9,868 nucleotides of DNA from NCBI GenBank assembly GCA_958438185.1, contig CAUBQU010000030.1, forward strand, positions 1 through 9,868, read 5' to 3'. Below are positions 1-7,368 of the stretch, piece after piece. The DNA is from an uncultured Oscillospiraceae bacterium. Lineage in GTDB: Bacteria; Bacillota; Clostridia; Oscillospirales; Oscillospiraceae. Every line of letters begins with the position of its first letter. Within the stretch, counting starts at the first letter, position 1. The notes beneath the pieces were generated by a model. The model saw nothing but the letters and a program-made list of their open reading frames with translations, was not told where the DNA came from and searched no databases. The position numbers were made by a program, and so were the translations under genes.

Positions 1-279
1 GTCCTGTGCAGCCTGGCGGAGATCAAAAACGCCGTCTGCCTGCACCAGGCCGACACGGACCAGATCATCTGTATCTACGATGGGCCCATCGACGAATCCC
101 GCATCCTTTTCCGGCTGCGGCACACCGTGCCCAATTACATGCAGCCCAACCGGTTCATCCACCTGGAGCAGATGCCCTTTAACGCCAATGGCAAGATTGA
201 CCGGGCCATGCTCAAAAGCCGCTACATCACCCAGGCCCATCTGGCAAACACGCCGGATGCCCAGCCCGCGCCGCAATAA
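1..279 (+). CDS. C-terminal end of an AMP-binding (adenylate-forming, ANL superfamily) enzyme, 5' truncated
   Basis: Reading frame 1 is open from the window edge to TAA at 277-279 and gives the last 92 residues of a protein. The segment PNYMQPNRFIHLEQMPFNANG followed by KIDRAMLK matches the C-terminal lid subdomain of adenylate-forming enzymes. NGKIDR is the A10 core motif of amino-acid adenylation domains and D-alanine ligases (DltA type), and its lysine is the catalytic residue that contacts the adenylate. The protein stops about 25 residues after A10 with an Ala/Pro-rich tail, so no carrier or condensation domain follows. This suits a stand-alone ligase or the last domain of a larger protein. 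The substrate pocket lies outside the window, so substrate cannot be assigned. A strong terminator follows 10 nt downstream. Family is confident; specific function unknown. Confidence 0.8.
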   Translation, partial: VLCSLAEIKNAVCLHQADTDQIICIYDGPIDESRILFRLRHTVPNYMQPNRFIHLEQMPFNANGKIDRAMLKSRYITQAHLANTPDAQPAPQ

Positions 280-289
280 CGGACATAAC

Positions 290-327
290 AAAACCACAGG
301 CAAGTATTTCGCTTGCCTGTGGTTTTT
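290..327. terminator. Bidirectional intrinsic terminator between convergent genes
   Basis: A perfect 15-bp stem (290-304 paired with 312-326, arm AAAACCACAGGCAAG) encloses a 7-nt loop. It runs into TTTTTATT on the plus strand and TTTTGTT on the minus strand. It lies between the stop of the upstream plus-strand gene (279) and the stop of minus-strand radC (343), so it can end both transcripts. Confidence 0.93.
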
Positions 328-342
328 ATTATGTATTCCCGC

Positions 343-1035
343 TCAGCGATTCTGGAAAAAGCCACTGTCGGCCATGGAGACAAAATCGTTATCCGCCACA
401 ATGATATGGTCCACCAGTTGAATGCCCACGGCATCCAGCGCTGTCTCTAAGCGGCGGGTCGTCGCCTCGTCCTCTCGGGAAGGCAGCGCGATGCCGCTGG
501 TGTGGTTATGAGCCAGAACGACGGACGTTGCGTTGACCGCAAGCGCCGTCTCCACGATGCGCCGCACAGAGATCTCCGCTGCGTTGACACTGCCACGGGA
601 GAGGAGCCTGCAATCCAGCACTTTGCACTTGGCATCCAAGCTCAGCAGATACACTTGCTCTTCCCGGGCGCCGAAGAAATACGGGATCAGATACGCACCG
701 CAGCGCTCCGTCGAATTCAGGATCTTCTCCTGCCGGGTCTGGTCGATAAAATACCTTCTGCCCAGCGCCGGGATGGCGTGCAGCAGGACCGCCGCATGCT
801 CCGAGATCCCCGGCACCTGCTGCAGCTGTTCCGGCGGCGCGTTGAAAACAGCCGAAAGCGAACCGAATCGCTCCAGCAGCGCATGGGCCAGCGGGTTCGT
901 ATCCCGCCGGGCAATGGCATAGAACAGCAGCAGTTCCAGGCAGTTGACATCCGAAAGCCCGTCCATCCCCGCCTCCAGAAATTGCCGCTTCAGTCGCTGC
1001 CGATGCCCGGCGTGAATATTGCCTTCTTTTTCCAT
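343..1035 (-). CDS. radC: RadC family JAB/MPN-domain protein
   Basis: The 230-residue product has the RadC layout. The N-terminal region starts GHRQRLKRQFLEAG, followed by a helix-hairpin-helix-like stretch at about 60-90 (APPEQLQQVPGISEHAA), then a JAB/MPN fold. The JAMM zinc signature is H176-N-H178, then S186 and D189 (HNHTSGIALPSRED). Most family members carry HNHPSG, so T179 in place of proline is a small departure; all presumed zinc ligands are kept. RadC was named from an E. coli radiation phenotype later attributed elsewhere, and its biochemical role remains unsettled. Position behind uvrA suggests a DNA-metabolism role (inference). The start ATG has GGAG 7 nt upstream inside AAAGGAGAGAGC. 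That ribosome site overlaps the uvrA stop codon, so the gene is probably translated by coupling with uvrA. Confidence 0.93.
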   Translation of the reverse strand: MEKEGNIHAGHRQRLKRQFLEAGMDGLSDVNCLELLLFYAIARRDTNPLAHALLERFGSLSAVFNAPPEQLQQVPGISEHAAVLLHAIPALGRRYFIDQTRQEKILNSTERCGAYLIPYFFGAREEQVYLLSLDAKCKVLDCRLLSRGSVNAAEISVRRIVETALAVNATSVVLAHNHTSGIALPSREDEATTRRLETALDAVGIQLVDHIIVADNDFVSMADSGFFQNR

Positions 1036-1045
1036 GCTCTCTCCT

Positions 1046-3868
1046 TTACAGCACGCCCCGCAGGTATTTTCCGGTATAGCTGGCCGGATGCTGCGCGATC
1101 TCCTCCGGTGTCCCCGCCGCGACGATGGTCCCGCCGCCAGTGCCGCCCTCGGGCCCCAGGTCGATGATATAGTCCGCCGTCTTGATCACATCCAGGTTAT
1201 GCTCGATGACCAGGACGGTGTTGCCCAGCTCCACCAGGCGCTGCAGGACCTCGGTCAGCTTATGCACATCGTAGGTGTGCAGTCCCGTCGTCGGCTCGTC
1301 GAGGATATAGATCGTCGAGCCGGTGGCGCAGCGGGAGAGCTCCGTCGCCAGCTTGACCCGCTGGGCTTCGCCGCCGGAGAGGGTCGTGGAGCTCTGGCCC
1401 AGCTTGATATAGCCCAGGCCAACTTCCACCAGCGTCGCCACCTTGCGGCGGATCTTGGGCAAATTCTCAAAAAATTCCAACGCCTCATCGGCAGTCATAT
1501 CCAGAATATCCGCGATATTCTTCCCCTTATAGAGCACCTCCAGCGTCTCCCGGTTATACCGGCGGCCGCCGCAGACCTCACAGGGGACATAAATATCCGG
1601 CAGGAAATGCATCTCGATACGCACCAACCCATCGCCACTGCAGGCCTCGCAGCGGCCGCCCTTGACATTGAAGGAGAACCGCCCCGGGCCATAGCCCCGG
1701 GCCTTCGCCTCCGCCGTCGCGGCAAACAGATCGCGGATATCATTAAACAGGCCCGTATACGTCGCCGGATTCGACCGAGGCGTCCGCCCAATGGGGCTCT
1801 GGTCGATGGCAATGACCTTGTCCAGATGCTCGATGCCTTCAAAATGATCGTGCCGCCCGGCCCGCAGCCGGGCCCGGTTCAGCTTTGCAGCCAGCTTTTT
1901 ATAGAGGATCTCATTGACCAGGCTGGACTTGCCCGACCCGGAGACGCCGGTCACGCAGGTAAACGTCCCCAAGGGGATGGCGACGTCGATATTCTGCAGA
2001 TTGTTCTCCCGGCAGCCGAAGGCCTTGAGCCAATGGCCATTGCCGCTGCGGCGCTGCGTGGGGACGGGGATCTTCCGCGCGCCGGACAGATACTGCCCCG
2101 TGATGCTCTCCGGCGTGGCGACGATCTTCTCCAGCGGCCCTGCCGCGACGATGCTGCCGCCATGGACGCCCGCACCGGGGCCGACGTCCACGATATAATC
2201 TGCCGCCCGCATCGTATCCTCATCGTGCTCAACGACGATCAGGGTATTACCCAGGTCCCGCAGGCGCTTTAACGTCGCCAGCAGGCGGTCGTTATCCCGC
2301 TGGTGCAGGCCAATGGACGGCTCATCGAGGATATACAAGACCCCCATCAGAGACGAGCCGATCTGCGTCGCCAGCCGGATGCGCTGGCTTTCGCCGCCGG
2401 AGAGCGTCCCGGCAGCCCGGGCCAGCGTCAGGTACTCCAGGCCCACGTCCTTCAGAAAGCCCAGCCGCGACCGCAGCTCCCGCAGGATCTGGTCGGCGAT
2501 CATCGCCTGGGCGCCGGTCAGGTGCAGGTCGTTCACAAATGCCAGCGCCTGCGTCACCGGCAGGCGGCAGAAATCAGCAATGCGCATCCCGCCGACCGTC
2601 ACCGCCCGGGAGATCTCCGAGAGGCGGTCGCCATGGCATTCCGGGCAGGGCTGGGCCGCCATATAGGACTCCAACTCCTTGCGCATCGCGTCGGACTGGG
2701 TCTCCCGCAGGCGGCGCTCCAGATTCGGCAGGACGCCCTCAAAGGGCTGCTCCAGCGTCCCCCGGCCATTGCCGCGGGAGTAGTGCAGCTGCAGCTTTTC
2801 CTTGCCGGTGCCGTATAAAATTGCCTGCAGCCCCGCTTTGGGCAGCTTATTGATCGGGTCCTGCAGAGAAAAGTGATATTTCTCCGCCAGGGCTTCAAAA
2901 TACATCCGCGCGATGGAATCTGACTTGACGCTGTTCCAGCCGCTGGCCTCAATGCCGCCGTCCCAGATCGAACGGCTCGGATCCGGGATGACCAGCTCCG
3001 GGTCGGCCTTTTGCAAAAAGCCCAGACCGGTACACGCCGGGCAGGCGCCATAGGGATTGTTGAAGGAGAACATCCGGGGCGAGAGCTCCTGCAGGCTCAC
3101 GCCGCAGTCATCGCAGGCGTAATTCTGGGAGTACAGCGTCTCTGCACCGCTGCCCGGCTCCTGGATGATGACTAAACCGCCGCTGCGGGCCGTGGCCGTC
3201 TCGATGGAGTCGGCCAGCCGGCGGCGGATCTCGCCGCGCATGACCAGCCGGTCCACGACCAGCTCGATATGATGCTTTTTATTCTTATCCAGCGTGATCT
3301 CTTCAGAAAGGTCATACAGGCTGCCATCCACCCGGACGCGGACAAAGCCGCTGCGCCGTGCGTCCTCCAGGACCTTGCTGTGCTCGCCCTTTTTCCCCCG
3401 GATGACCGGGGCCAGGACCTGAAATTTCGTCCCCTCCGGCAGCAGCCCGACCTTATCGACGATCTGGTCAATGGTCTGGCGGCGGATCTCTTTGCCGCAG
3501 CGCGGGCAATGGGGTGTGCCGACCCGGGCCCAGAGCAGGCGCAGATAGTCGTAGATCTCTGTGACCGTCCCCACGGTGGAGCGGGGGTTTTTCGAAGTCG
3601 TCTTCTGGTCGATGGAGATGGCAGGGGAGAGGCCGTCAATGGAGTCCACATCCGGCTTGTCCATCTGCCCCAAAAATTGCCGGGCATAGGAGGAGAGGGA
3701 CTCCACATAGCGCCGCTGCCCCTCGGCAAAGATCGTATCAAACGCCAAGCTGGATTTCCCCGAGCCGGACAGGCCGGTGAAAACGATCAGCTTATCCCGC
3801 GGCAGGTCGAGGTCAACATTTTTCAGGTTGTTCGCTCTGGCGCCGCGGATGGAAATTTTATCTAGCAT
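1046..3868 (-). CDS. uvrA: UvrABC excinuclease subunit A
   Basis: UvrA is the ATP-driven damage-recognition subunit of nucleotide excision repair; it loads UvrB on distorted DNA in the cytoplasm. The product is 940 residues, the usual full length. Both ABC modules are complete: Walker [10 protein letters not shown] at about 32-40 and GVSGSGKSS at 641-649; signatures LSGGES at 489 and LSGGEA at 830; Walker B regions YILDEPS at 512 and YILDEPT at 854. Two C-x2-C...C-x2-C zinc modules are visible, C252/C255/C276/C279 and C740/C743/C763/C766, the second enclosing [11 protein letters not shown], the DNA-contact zinc finger. AGGAGG (3878-3883) lies 9 nt before the ATG. A sigma-A promoter sits upstream and radC follows 10 nt after the stop. 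I found no GAAC-N4-GTTC LexA/DinR box in 3869-4083, so SOS control is not supported by this sequence. Confidence 0.98.
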   Translation of the reverse strand: MLDKISIRGARANNLKNVDLDLPRDKLIVFTGLSGSGKSSLAFDTIFAEGQRRYVESLSSYARQFLGQMDKPDVDSIDGLSPAISIDQKTTSKNPRSTVGTVTEIYDYLRLLWARVGTPHCPRCGKEIRRQTIDQIVDKVGLLPEGTKFQVLAPVIRGKKGEHSKVLEDARRSGFVRVRVDGSLYDLSEEITLDKNKKHHIELVVDRLVMRGEIRRRLADSIETATARSGGLVIIQEPGSGAETLYSQNYACDDCGVSLQELSPRMFSFNNPYGACPACTGLGFLQKADPELVIPDPSRSIWDGGIEASGWNSVKSDSIARMYFEALAEKYHFSLQDPINKLPKAGLQAILYGTGKEKLQLHYSRGNGRGTLEQPFEGVLPNLERRLRETQSDAMRKELESYMAAQPCPECHGDRLSEISRAVTVGGMRIADFCRLPVTQALAFVNDLHLTGAQAMIADQILRELRSRLGFLKDVGLEYLTLARAAGTLSGGESQRIRLATQIGSSLMGVLYILDEPSIGLHQRDNDRLLATLKRLRDLGNTLIVVEHDEDTMRAADYIVDVGPGAGVHGGSIVAAGPLEKIVATPESITGQYLSGARKIPVPTQRRSGNGHWLKAFGCRENNLQNIDVAIPLGTFTCVTGVSGSGKSSLVNEILYKKLAAKLNRARLRAGRHDHFEGIEHLDKVIAIDQSPIGRTPRSNPATYTGLFNDIRDLFAATAEAKARGYGPGRFSFNVKGGRCEACSGDGLVRIEMHFLPDIYVPCEVCGGRRYNRETLEVLYKGKNIADILDMTADEALEFFENLPKIRRKVATLVEVGLGYIKLGQSSTTLSGGEAQRVKLATELSRCATGSTIYILDEPTTGLHTYDVHKLTEVLQRLVELGNTVLVIEHNLDVIKTADYIIDLGPEGGTGGGTIVAAGTPEEIAQHPASYTGKYLRGVL

Positions 3869-3930
3869 ACAGGAATACCTCCTGGGTCGTAAGTTGTTTT
3901 ACCGCAAAATAAGCAGCATTTCAACAATTT

Positions 3931-3959
3931 ATTATACCACGCTTCCGACCTGGCGACAA
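3931..3959 (-). promoter_or_regulatory. Sigma-A promoter of uvrA-radC
   Basis: On the minus strand the -35 TTGTCG (3954-3959) is followed by a 17-bp spacer and a perfect -10 TATAAT (3931-3936). TG one base before the -10 makes it an extended -10. The predicted start near 3924 leaves a leader of about 55 nt before the uvrA ATG, containing AGGAGG. Confidence 0.75.
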
Positions 3960-4006
3960 CTGGAAAATTGCAGGAAATATATGATTACTACAACCCAAAA
4001 AGGCAG

Positions 4007-4060
4007 AAAAAACAGCGCCGCGACCAGACACCCGAAGGCCCCTGCGCCGCAGCGCCGCTT
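4007..4060 (-). terminator. Intrinsic terminator after dapB
   Basis: Starting 23 nt after the dapB stop, minus-strand RNA can fold a 15-bp stem (4046-4060 with 4010-4024) rich in G-C with four G.U pairs. The loop of about 21 nt can form a small inner hairpin. A run of six U (4007-4012) overlaps and follows the 3' arm. The wobble pairs make it easy to miss as a DNA palindrome. It separates the dap operon from uvrA. Confidence 0.62.
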
Positions 4061-4083
4061 CCTGTGCGATCCACGCGATAAGA

Positions 4084-4815
4084 TCAACGCACCAAATCGT
4101 CCATATTGTAAAGCCCCGCGGGCTTACCCTGCAAAAAGGCCGCCGCATCCAGCGCACCGTCGGCAAACAGCGCCCGGTCGTGGGCTTCGTGCTTAAGGAT
4201 GATGGTCTGGGTCCCCGTCGAGATCTGCACCTCGTGGATGCCGACAATCTCACCCCGCCGGATGGCGTGAATGCCGATCTCGCCCTCCTCCCGGGGGCAC
4301 ATACCGCTGCGCCCGCAGTGATTCTGCGCCGCCGGGCGGCTCTCCCGGATGGCGTCGGCCAGCATCAGAGCCGTCCCGCTGGGGGCGTCCAGCTTGTGCC
4401 GGTGGTGGGTCTCGACGATCTCAATATCCGCGTCGGGGAACACCGCCGCCGTCTTCTTTGCCAGACTGCACAGCAGCGCGATGCCCAGGGACATATTGCC
4501 ACTGTAAAACACCGGGATTTTTTTCCCCGCCGCTTCGATCAGCGCCCGCTCCTCAGGCGTATGCCCTGTCGTCGCGACGATTACCGGCGTATTGACGGCC
4601 TGGGCATACGCCAGCAACTCCGTCACCGCGCTGTGGTGGGAAAAGTCGATGATAATATCCGCCTGAGGCACTGCATCAAAGCCCTGCAGGACGGTCTCGC
4701 CATCGCCCCGCGGGTCCACGGCGGCGGCCAGTGTGTAACGTTCCGGCTGCTGGGCGATAAGCCGCAGCAGCGTCTGCCCCATGCGCCCGCAGGCGCCATT
4801 TACGATAATTCTCAT
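4084..4815 (-). CDS. dapB: 4-hydroxy-tetrahydrodipicolinate reductase
   Basis: DapB reduces 4-hydroxy-tetrahydrodipicolinate to tetrahydrodipicolinate with NAD(P)H, the second step of the DAP/lysine branch. The 243-residue product starts with a Rossmann nucleotide site, [10 protein letters not shown] (5-14). The catalytic block [15 protein letters not shown] holds H137/H138 and K141, the counterparts of the His general acid and the substrate-binding Lys of E. coli DapB, then the PSGT substrate loop (145-148). SGNMSLGI (105-112) is the usual dimer and active-site loop with SG in place of the common AN or [11 protein letters not shown] matches the C-terminal core. The ATG overlaps the dapA stop by 4 bp (ATGA), so translation is coupled to dapA. 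The protein is slightly shorter than the E. coli enzyme but complete. Confidence 0.97.
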   Translation of the reverse strand: MRIIVNGACGRMGQTLLRLIAQQPERYTLAAAVDPRGDGETVLQGFDAVPQADIIIDFSHHSAVTELLAYAQAVNTPVIVATTGHTPEERALIEAAGKKIPVFYSGNMSLGIALLCSLAKKTAAVFPDADIEIVETHHRHKLDAPSGTALMLADAIRESRPAAQNHCGRSGMCPREEGEIGIHAIRRGEIVGIHEVQISTGTQTIILKHEAHDRALFADGALDAAAFLQGKPAGLYNMDDLVR

Positions 4816-5699
4816 TGAATCAACCCCTGTTCCCGCATCAGCCGCAGCAAAACTTCCGCATGGGCCTGCTCCATGCAGGTCAACGGCAGCCGCAGCGAAT
4901 TTTCACCAAAGCCCATGGCAGCCATCGCTGCCTTGACCGGGATCGGGTTGACCTCGCTGAACAGCGCGTTGATGAGCGGCAGATAGTCGCATTGCAGCTT
5001 CGCTGCCCCGGCGACGTCCCCAGCCCAGAAGCGATCGCAGATCTCCCGGGTCTGGCGGGGCATCAGGTTCGAGAGGACCGAGATGCACCCTGCGCCGCCC
5101 ATGGCCAGGATCGGCACGAGCTGATCGTCATTGCCGGAGTAGAGGTCCAGCTTGCCCCGCAGCAGCGACTGGGTCTCGACAACGCTGGAGATATCGCCAT
5201 TGGCTTCCTTGATGCCCCGGATATTCTCATGCTCCGCCAGCTTCAGATAGGTCTGCGGCTGGATATTGCAGCCCGTGCGGGAGGGGACGTTGTAAACGAT
5301 CATCGGCTTCGTGCTAGCATCGGCAATGGCATAGAAGCTCTCGACGAGACCCCGCTGGGTGGCCTTGTTATAGTACGGCGTGACGACGAGCATTGCGTCC
5401 GCGCCCACGTCGCAGGAATACTTCGTCAGGTTGATGGCGTAGTTCGTATCGTTGCTGCCCGTCCCGGCGATGATGACCGTCCGGCCTGCGGCCCGCTCCA
5501 CGGCGAAGCGGATGCACGCCTTGTGCTCCTCGTCGGAAAGGGTCGAGCCCTCGCCGGTGGTGCCGCAGATGACCAGGGCGTCGATCCCGTTTTCGATCTG
5601 CCAGTCGATCAGGCGGCCGAAGCTATCATAGTCCACCTCGCCGTTGCGAAACGGGGTGATCAGAGCGGTGGCGATGCCTCTGAAAATCGAATCTGTCAT
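4812..5699 (-). CDS. dapA: 4-hydroxy-tetrahydrodipicolinate synthase
   Basis: DapA condenses pyruvate with L-aspartate semialdehyde, the committed step of DAP and lysine synthesis. The 295-residue product is a full-length TIM-barrel of the DapA family. Visible catalytic residues are T47/T48 in GTTGEG, Y110 in TPYYNK, Y136 in VYNVPSRTG, R141 in the same motif, and the Schiff-base K164 in GIKEANGD. These sit at a constant +3 offset from E. coli T44/T45, Y107, Y133, R138 and K161. GAAGGAGG (5708-5715) lies 8 nt before the ATG. It is the first gene after the lysine riboswitch and terminator, so lysine is expected to reduce its transcription. DapB follows with a 4-bp overlap. Paralogous aldolases (N-acetylneuraminate lyase type) are unlikely given dapB and the riboswitch. 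Confidence 0.97.
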   Translation of the reverse strand: MTDSIFRGIATALITPFRNGEVDYDSFGRLIDWQIENGIDALVICGTTGEGSTLSDEEHKACIRFAVERAAGRTVIIAGTGSNDTNYAINLTKYSCDVGADAMLVVTPYYNKATQRGLVESFYAIADASTKPMIVYNVPSRTGCNIQPQTYLKLAEHENIRGIKEANGDISSVVETQSLLRGKLDLYSGNDDQLVPILAMGGAGCISVLSNLMPRQTREICDRFWAGDVAGAAKLQCDYLPLINALFSEVNPIPVKAAMAAMGFGENSLRLPLTCMEQAHAEVLLRLMREQGLIQ

Positions 5700-5729
5700 A
5701 ATTTTGTCCTCCTTCTGGTGAGAAAATAT

Positions 5730-5765
5730 AAGAAAAAGCAGCTCGCATCCTCGCGGATCAGCTGC
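5730..5765 (-). terminator. Riboswitch-controlled intrinsic terminator in the dapA leader
   Basis: On the minus strand GCAGCT (5760-5765) pairs with AGCTGC (5738-5743). An inner ATCC/GGAT stem is capped by a GCGA tetraloop, and the hairpin is followed by UUUUUCUU (5730-5737). It lies about 62 nt after the aptamer and 14 nt before the dapA ribosome site, where an L-box expression platform is expected. Two upstream leader segments, GGATC (5816-5820) and CGCGGG (about 5802-5807), could pair with its 5' half as an antiterminator. I could not decide between them. Confidence 0.85.
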
Positions 5766-5827
5766 TCAGCATTCCTGTTGCACCGCCAGGCGGCCAAATA
5801 AGCCCGCGTTCCGGCGATCCAAGTTGA

Positions 5828-5996
5828 AACGATAGCACTCCGCAGTGATGCGACAGTCCGGCAGCTATTAGTTTGCCGGCCCAGCACAGCTCCGCTGTAT
5901 CCGAAGCTGCCTTCGGCAACGCGCCCCTTTCCGCAAGCCAACGGGATACAGCCCCTTCCAGCTTGTTTACTCATCACGCGATGCGCCTCTATCATT
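5828..5996 (-). promoter_or_regulatory. Lysine riboswitch aptamer (L-box)
   Basis: The minus-strand leader of dapA carries the conserved L-box blocks in order: GATAGAGGCGC, then AGTAA, then GAAAGGGGCGCGTTGCCGAAG, GCTGGGCC, CCGGACTGTC and GGAGTGCTATC. Helices can be drawn: P1 AATGATAG (5989-5996) with CTATCGTT (5828-5835); P2 partly CAAGC/GCTTG; P3 GCAGCT/AGCTGT; P4 CCGGCA/TGCCGG (perfect); P5 CACT/AGTG around GCGG. The family binds free L-lysine and, when followed by a terminator as here, stops transcription in high lysine. The predicted transcription start (about 5997) falls almost exactly on the first P1 base, so there is no extra 5' leader. Minus-strand ORFs through this stretch are not genes. 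Confidence 0.96.
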
Positions 5997-6003
5997 AGCC
6001 AAT

Positions 6004-6032
6004 ATATTACCATCTTTTTTCCCCAATTGCAA
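6004..6032 (-). promoter_or_regulatory. Promoter of the lysine riboswitch / dapA-dapB
   Basis: On the minus strand the -35 TTGCAA (6027-6032) is followed by a 17-bp spacer and the -10 TAATAT (6004-6009), with TG one base upstream (extended -10). The start predicted near 5997 coincides with the aptamer 5' edge. The -35 box lies inside the left arm of the 6026-6070 inverted repeat. Confidence 0.72.
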
Positions 6033-6070
6033 CGTATTTTTTCAAAACAACGAAAAAAATACATTGCAAT
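6026..6070. repeat. 17-bp inverted repeat overlapping the dapA -35 box
   Basis: ATTGCAACGTATTTTTT (6026-6042) and AAAAAATACATTGCAAT (6054-6070) are inverted copies matching at 16 of 17 positions, with an 11-bp centre. In minus-strand RNA the single difference becomes a U.G pair, so a read-through transcript from the upstream deacetylase gene would fold a full 17-bp hairpin. No U-tract follows the 3' arm on either strand, so it is not a standard terminator. Because it covers the -35 box it may instead be a protein-binding site. Confidence 0.85.
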
Positions 6071-6106
6071 CCGGTGTTTCTTTTGTCTATTTCCGTAAAG
6101 CGCGCT

Positions 6107-7204
6107 TTATGGCCGGTACTGCCGGGCCAGCTGCTCCCAGAAATCTGCGCCCCGCTGCAGCGCCGCCTCGTCAAACTGGAAGTCCGCCGCGTGCAGCGCC
6201 GGCGCCGGGCCAACCCCCAGGAAAAAGAACATCCCCGGCAGCTGGCGCTGGTACCAGGAGAAATCCTCCGTAATCATCACCGGCGCGTCCAGCTGCACAA
6301 AGTCCAGCCCGCTGGCAAGTACCCGGTCAAACAGTGCGCCGGGGTTCATCACTGCCGGATAGCCGTCGTTCATCGTGACCTCGACCTGACAGCCGGTCTT
6401 CTGGGCGACAGCGCTGCCAATGGCGCGGATGCGCGCCTGCAGGCCGGTAAAGACCTCGTCCTGGAACGCCCGCAGGCTCCCTTCCAGGACGGTATGGGCG
6501 CTGACAGCATTGCGCACCGTCCCGCTCTCCATGCGGCCAAATTTGCACAGGCGGAACACCTCCGGCGGCAGCGCGTCCACCGCCGCCATGACCTGCCGGT
6601 AAAAATCCATCCCGGCAGCCAGGGCATCAATGCCCTCCGCCGCTTTGGCAATATGGGCGGAGCGCCCGGTGATCTCCACCGTCACCTCGCAGGAGCGGCT
6701 CATCATCTCATTTCTGCGGCTGGCGATGACGCCCGACGGCAGGTCCGGCCACAGGTGCATCCCGAAAATCGCCTCTACACCATATTTCTGGAAGATCCCC
6801 GTCTGGCACAGGTCCCGTGCGCCGCCAGTCGTCTCCTCCGCAGGCTGGAAGACCAGCAGGATATTCTGCGGCAGCGTCTCCATCCGATCCAGACGTCGGG
6901 CCAGCTCCAGCAGCATCGCCATATGGGCGTCATGGCCGCAGGCGTGCATTTTCCCCGGGTGGCGTGAGACAAAGGTCAGCCCCGTCTGCTCCTGCACCGG
7001 CAGCGCGTCGGCATCGGAGCGGAACGCGATGGTGCGCGCCGCGCCAAAGTCAAAATACGCGCACAGCGCCCCCGCCATGGGCCGCAGCAGGCGGCAGCGC
7101 AGCGGGGTCAGGGCGGCAGTCAGATAAGCCAGCGTCTCCGGCAGCTGCCGGTCCAATTCCGGGATCTGGTGCAGCGCCCGGCGGTCTTCGATCATTTGCA
7201 GCAT
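6107..7204 (-). CDS. M20 family amidohydrolase, probable N-acetyldiaminopimelate deacetylase
   Basis: The 365-residue product is a complete M20D-type metallo-amidohydrolase. Metal-site motifs in order are FRSDADALPV (61-70), MHACGHDAH (C89, H91), FQPAEE (E123 likely base, E124 ligand), GMH (H150) and a C-terminal LHAADF (H338). Lid-domain residues RSAHIAKAAEG (181-191) lie between the two parts of the catalytic domain. Such enzymes remove N-acyl groups from amino acids. The divergent neighbour dapH makes N-acetyl intermediates and dapA-dapB follow on the same strand, so the likely substrate is N-acetyl-LL-diaminopimelate, as for Bacillus YkuR. Sequence alone does not exclude hippurate- or IAA-conjugate-hydrolase-like specificity. 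GGAGG ends only 4 nt before the ATG at 7204; a second ATG three codons in (7195) has 13 nt spacing, so the start is slightly uncertain. No terminator or clear nearby promoter was found. Confidence 0.8.
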   Translation of the reverse strand: MLQMIEDRRALHQIPELDRQLPETLAYLTAALTPLRCRLLRPMAGALCAYFDFGAARTIAFRSDADALPVQEQTGLTFVSRHPGKMHACGHDAHMAMLLELARRLDRMETLPQNILLVFQPAEETTGGARDLCQTGIFQKYGVEAIFGMHLWPDLPSGVIASRRNEMMSRSCEVTVEITGRSAHIAKAAEGIDALAAGMDFYRQVMAAVDALPPEVFRLCKFGRMESGTVRNAVSAHTVLEGSLRAFQDEVFTGLQARIRAIGSAVAQKTGCQVEVTMNDGYPAVMNPGALFDRVLASGLDFVQLDAPVMITEDFSWYQRQLPGMFFFLGVGPAPALHAADFQFDEAALQRGADFWEQLARQYRP

Positions 7205-7241
7205 AGTTCCTCCATTTCCGGCGCAGGCGGAGGAATAATAG

Positions 7242-7270
7242 TGGAAATTCCCGCCGGGCCGTGCTATGAT
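7242..7270 (+). promoter_or_regulatory. Probable promoter of dapH
   Basis: The -35 TGGAAA (7242-7247, 4 of 6 to consensus) is followed by a 17-bp spacer and the -10 TATGAT (7265-7270), with TG one base before it (extended -10). The predicted start near 7277 gives a leader of about 92 nt that contains the 7292-7319 hairpin. Confidence 0.6.
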
Positions 7271-7291
7271 AAAGATAAATATACGAGAGCT

Positions 7292-7319
7292 GGCGCAAAC
7301 GCGGGACGCGCTTTGCGCC
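7292..7319 (+). other. GC-rich hairpin in the dapH leader
   Basis: GGCGCAAA (7292-7299) pairs with TTTGCGCC (7312-7319), and inside it CGCG pairs with CGCG around GGA, leaving one bulged C. No U-tract follows, so it is not a terminator. It starts about 15 nt after the predicted transcription start and ends about 33 nt before the AAAGGGG ribosome site. It does not resemble the L-box. Its role is unknown. Confidence 0.65.
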
Positions 7320-7368
7320 GGGATCGTACTAAAATCGACTTCTAAACTTCACAAAGGGGCAATGGCTT

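Noticed and set aside
1019..2272. 417-codon plus-strand ORF inside uvrA, and similar opposite-strand ORFs over dapA, dapB and the deacetylase
   Set aside because: They lie opposite well-recognised genes, have Arg/Ala/Gly-rich shadow composition and no plausible ribosome site or promoter.
3869..4083. LexA/DinR (SOS) box upstream of uvrA
   Set aside because: No GAAC-N4-GTTC type dyad is present in this interval on either strand.
5696..6064. 122-codon minus-strand ORF across the dapA leader
   Set aside because: It runs through the riboswitch promoter, aptamer and terminator; the sequence constraint is explained by RNA structure and the protein resembles nothing known.
6096..6109. Perfect 14-nt palindrome TAAAGCGCGCTTTA over the deacetylase stop codon, considered as its terminator
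   Set aside because: No U-tract follows on either strand and the usable stem is only about 5 bp around CGCG; likely incidental.
7235..7240. TATTAT on the minus strand as a -10 box for the deacetylase
   Set aside because: No acceptable -35 hexamer lies 16-18 bp upstream; it remains possible only with an activator.
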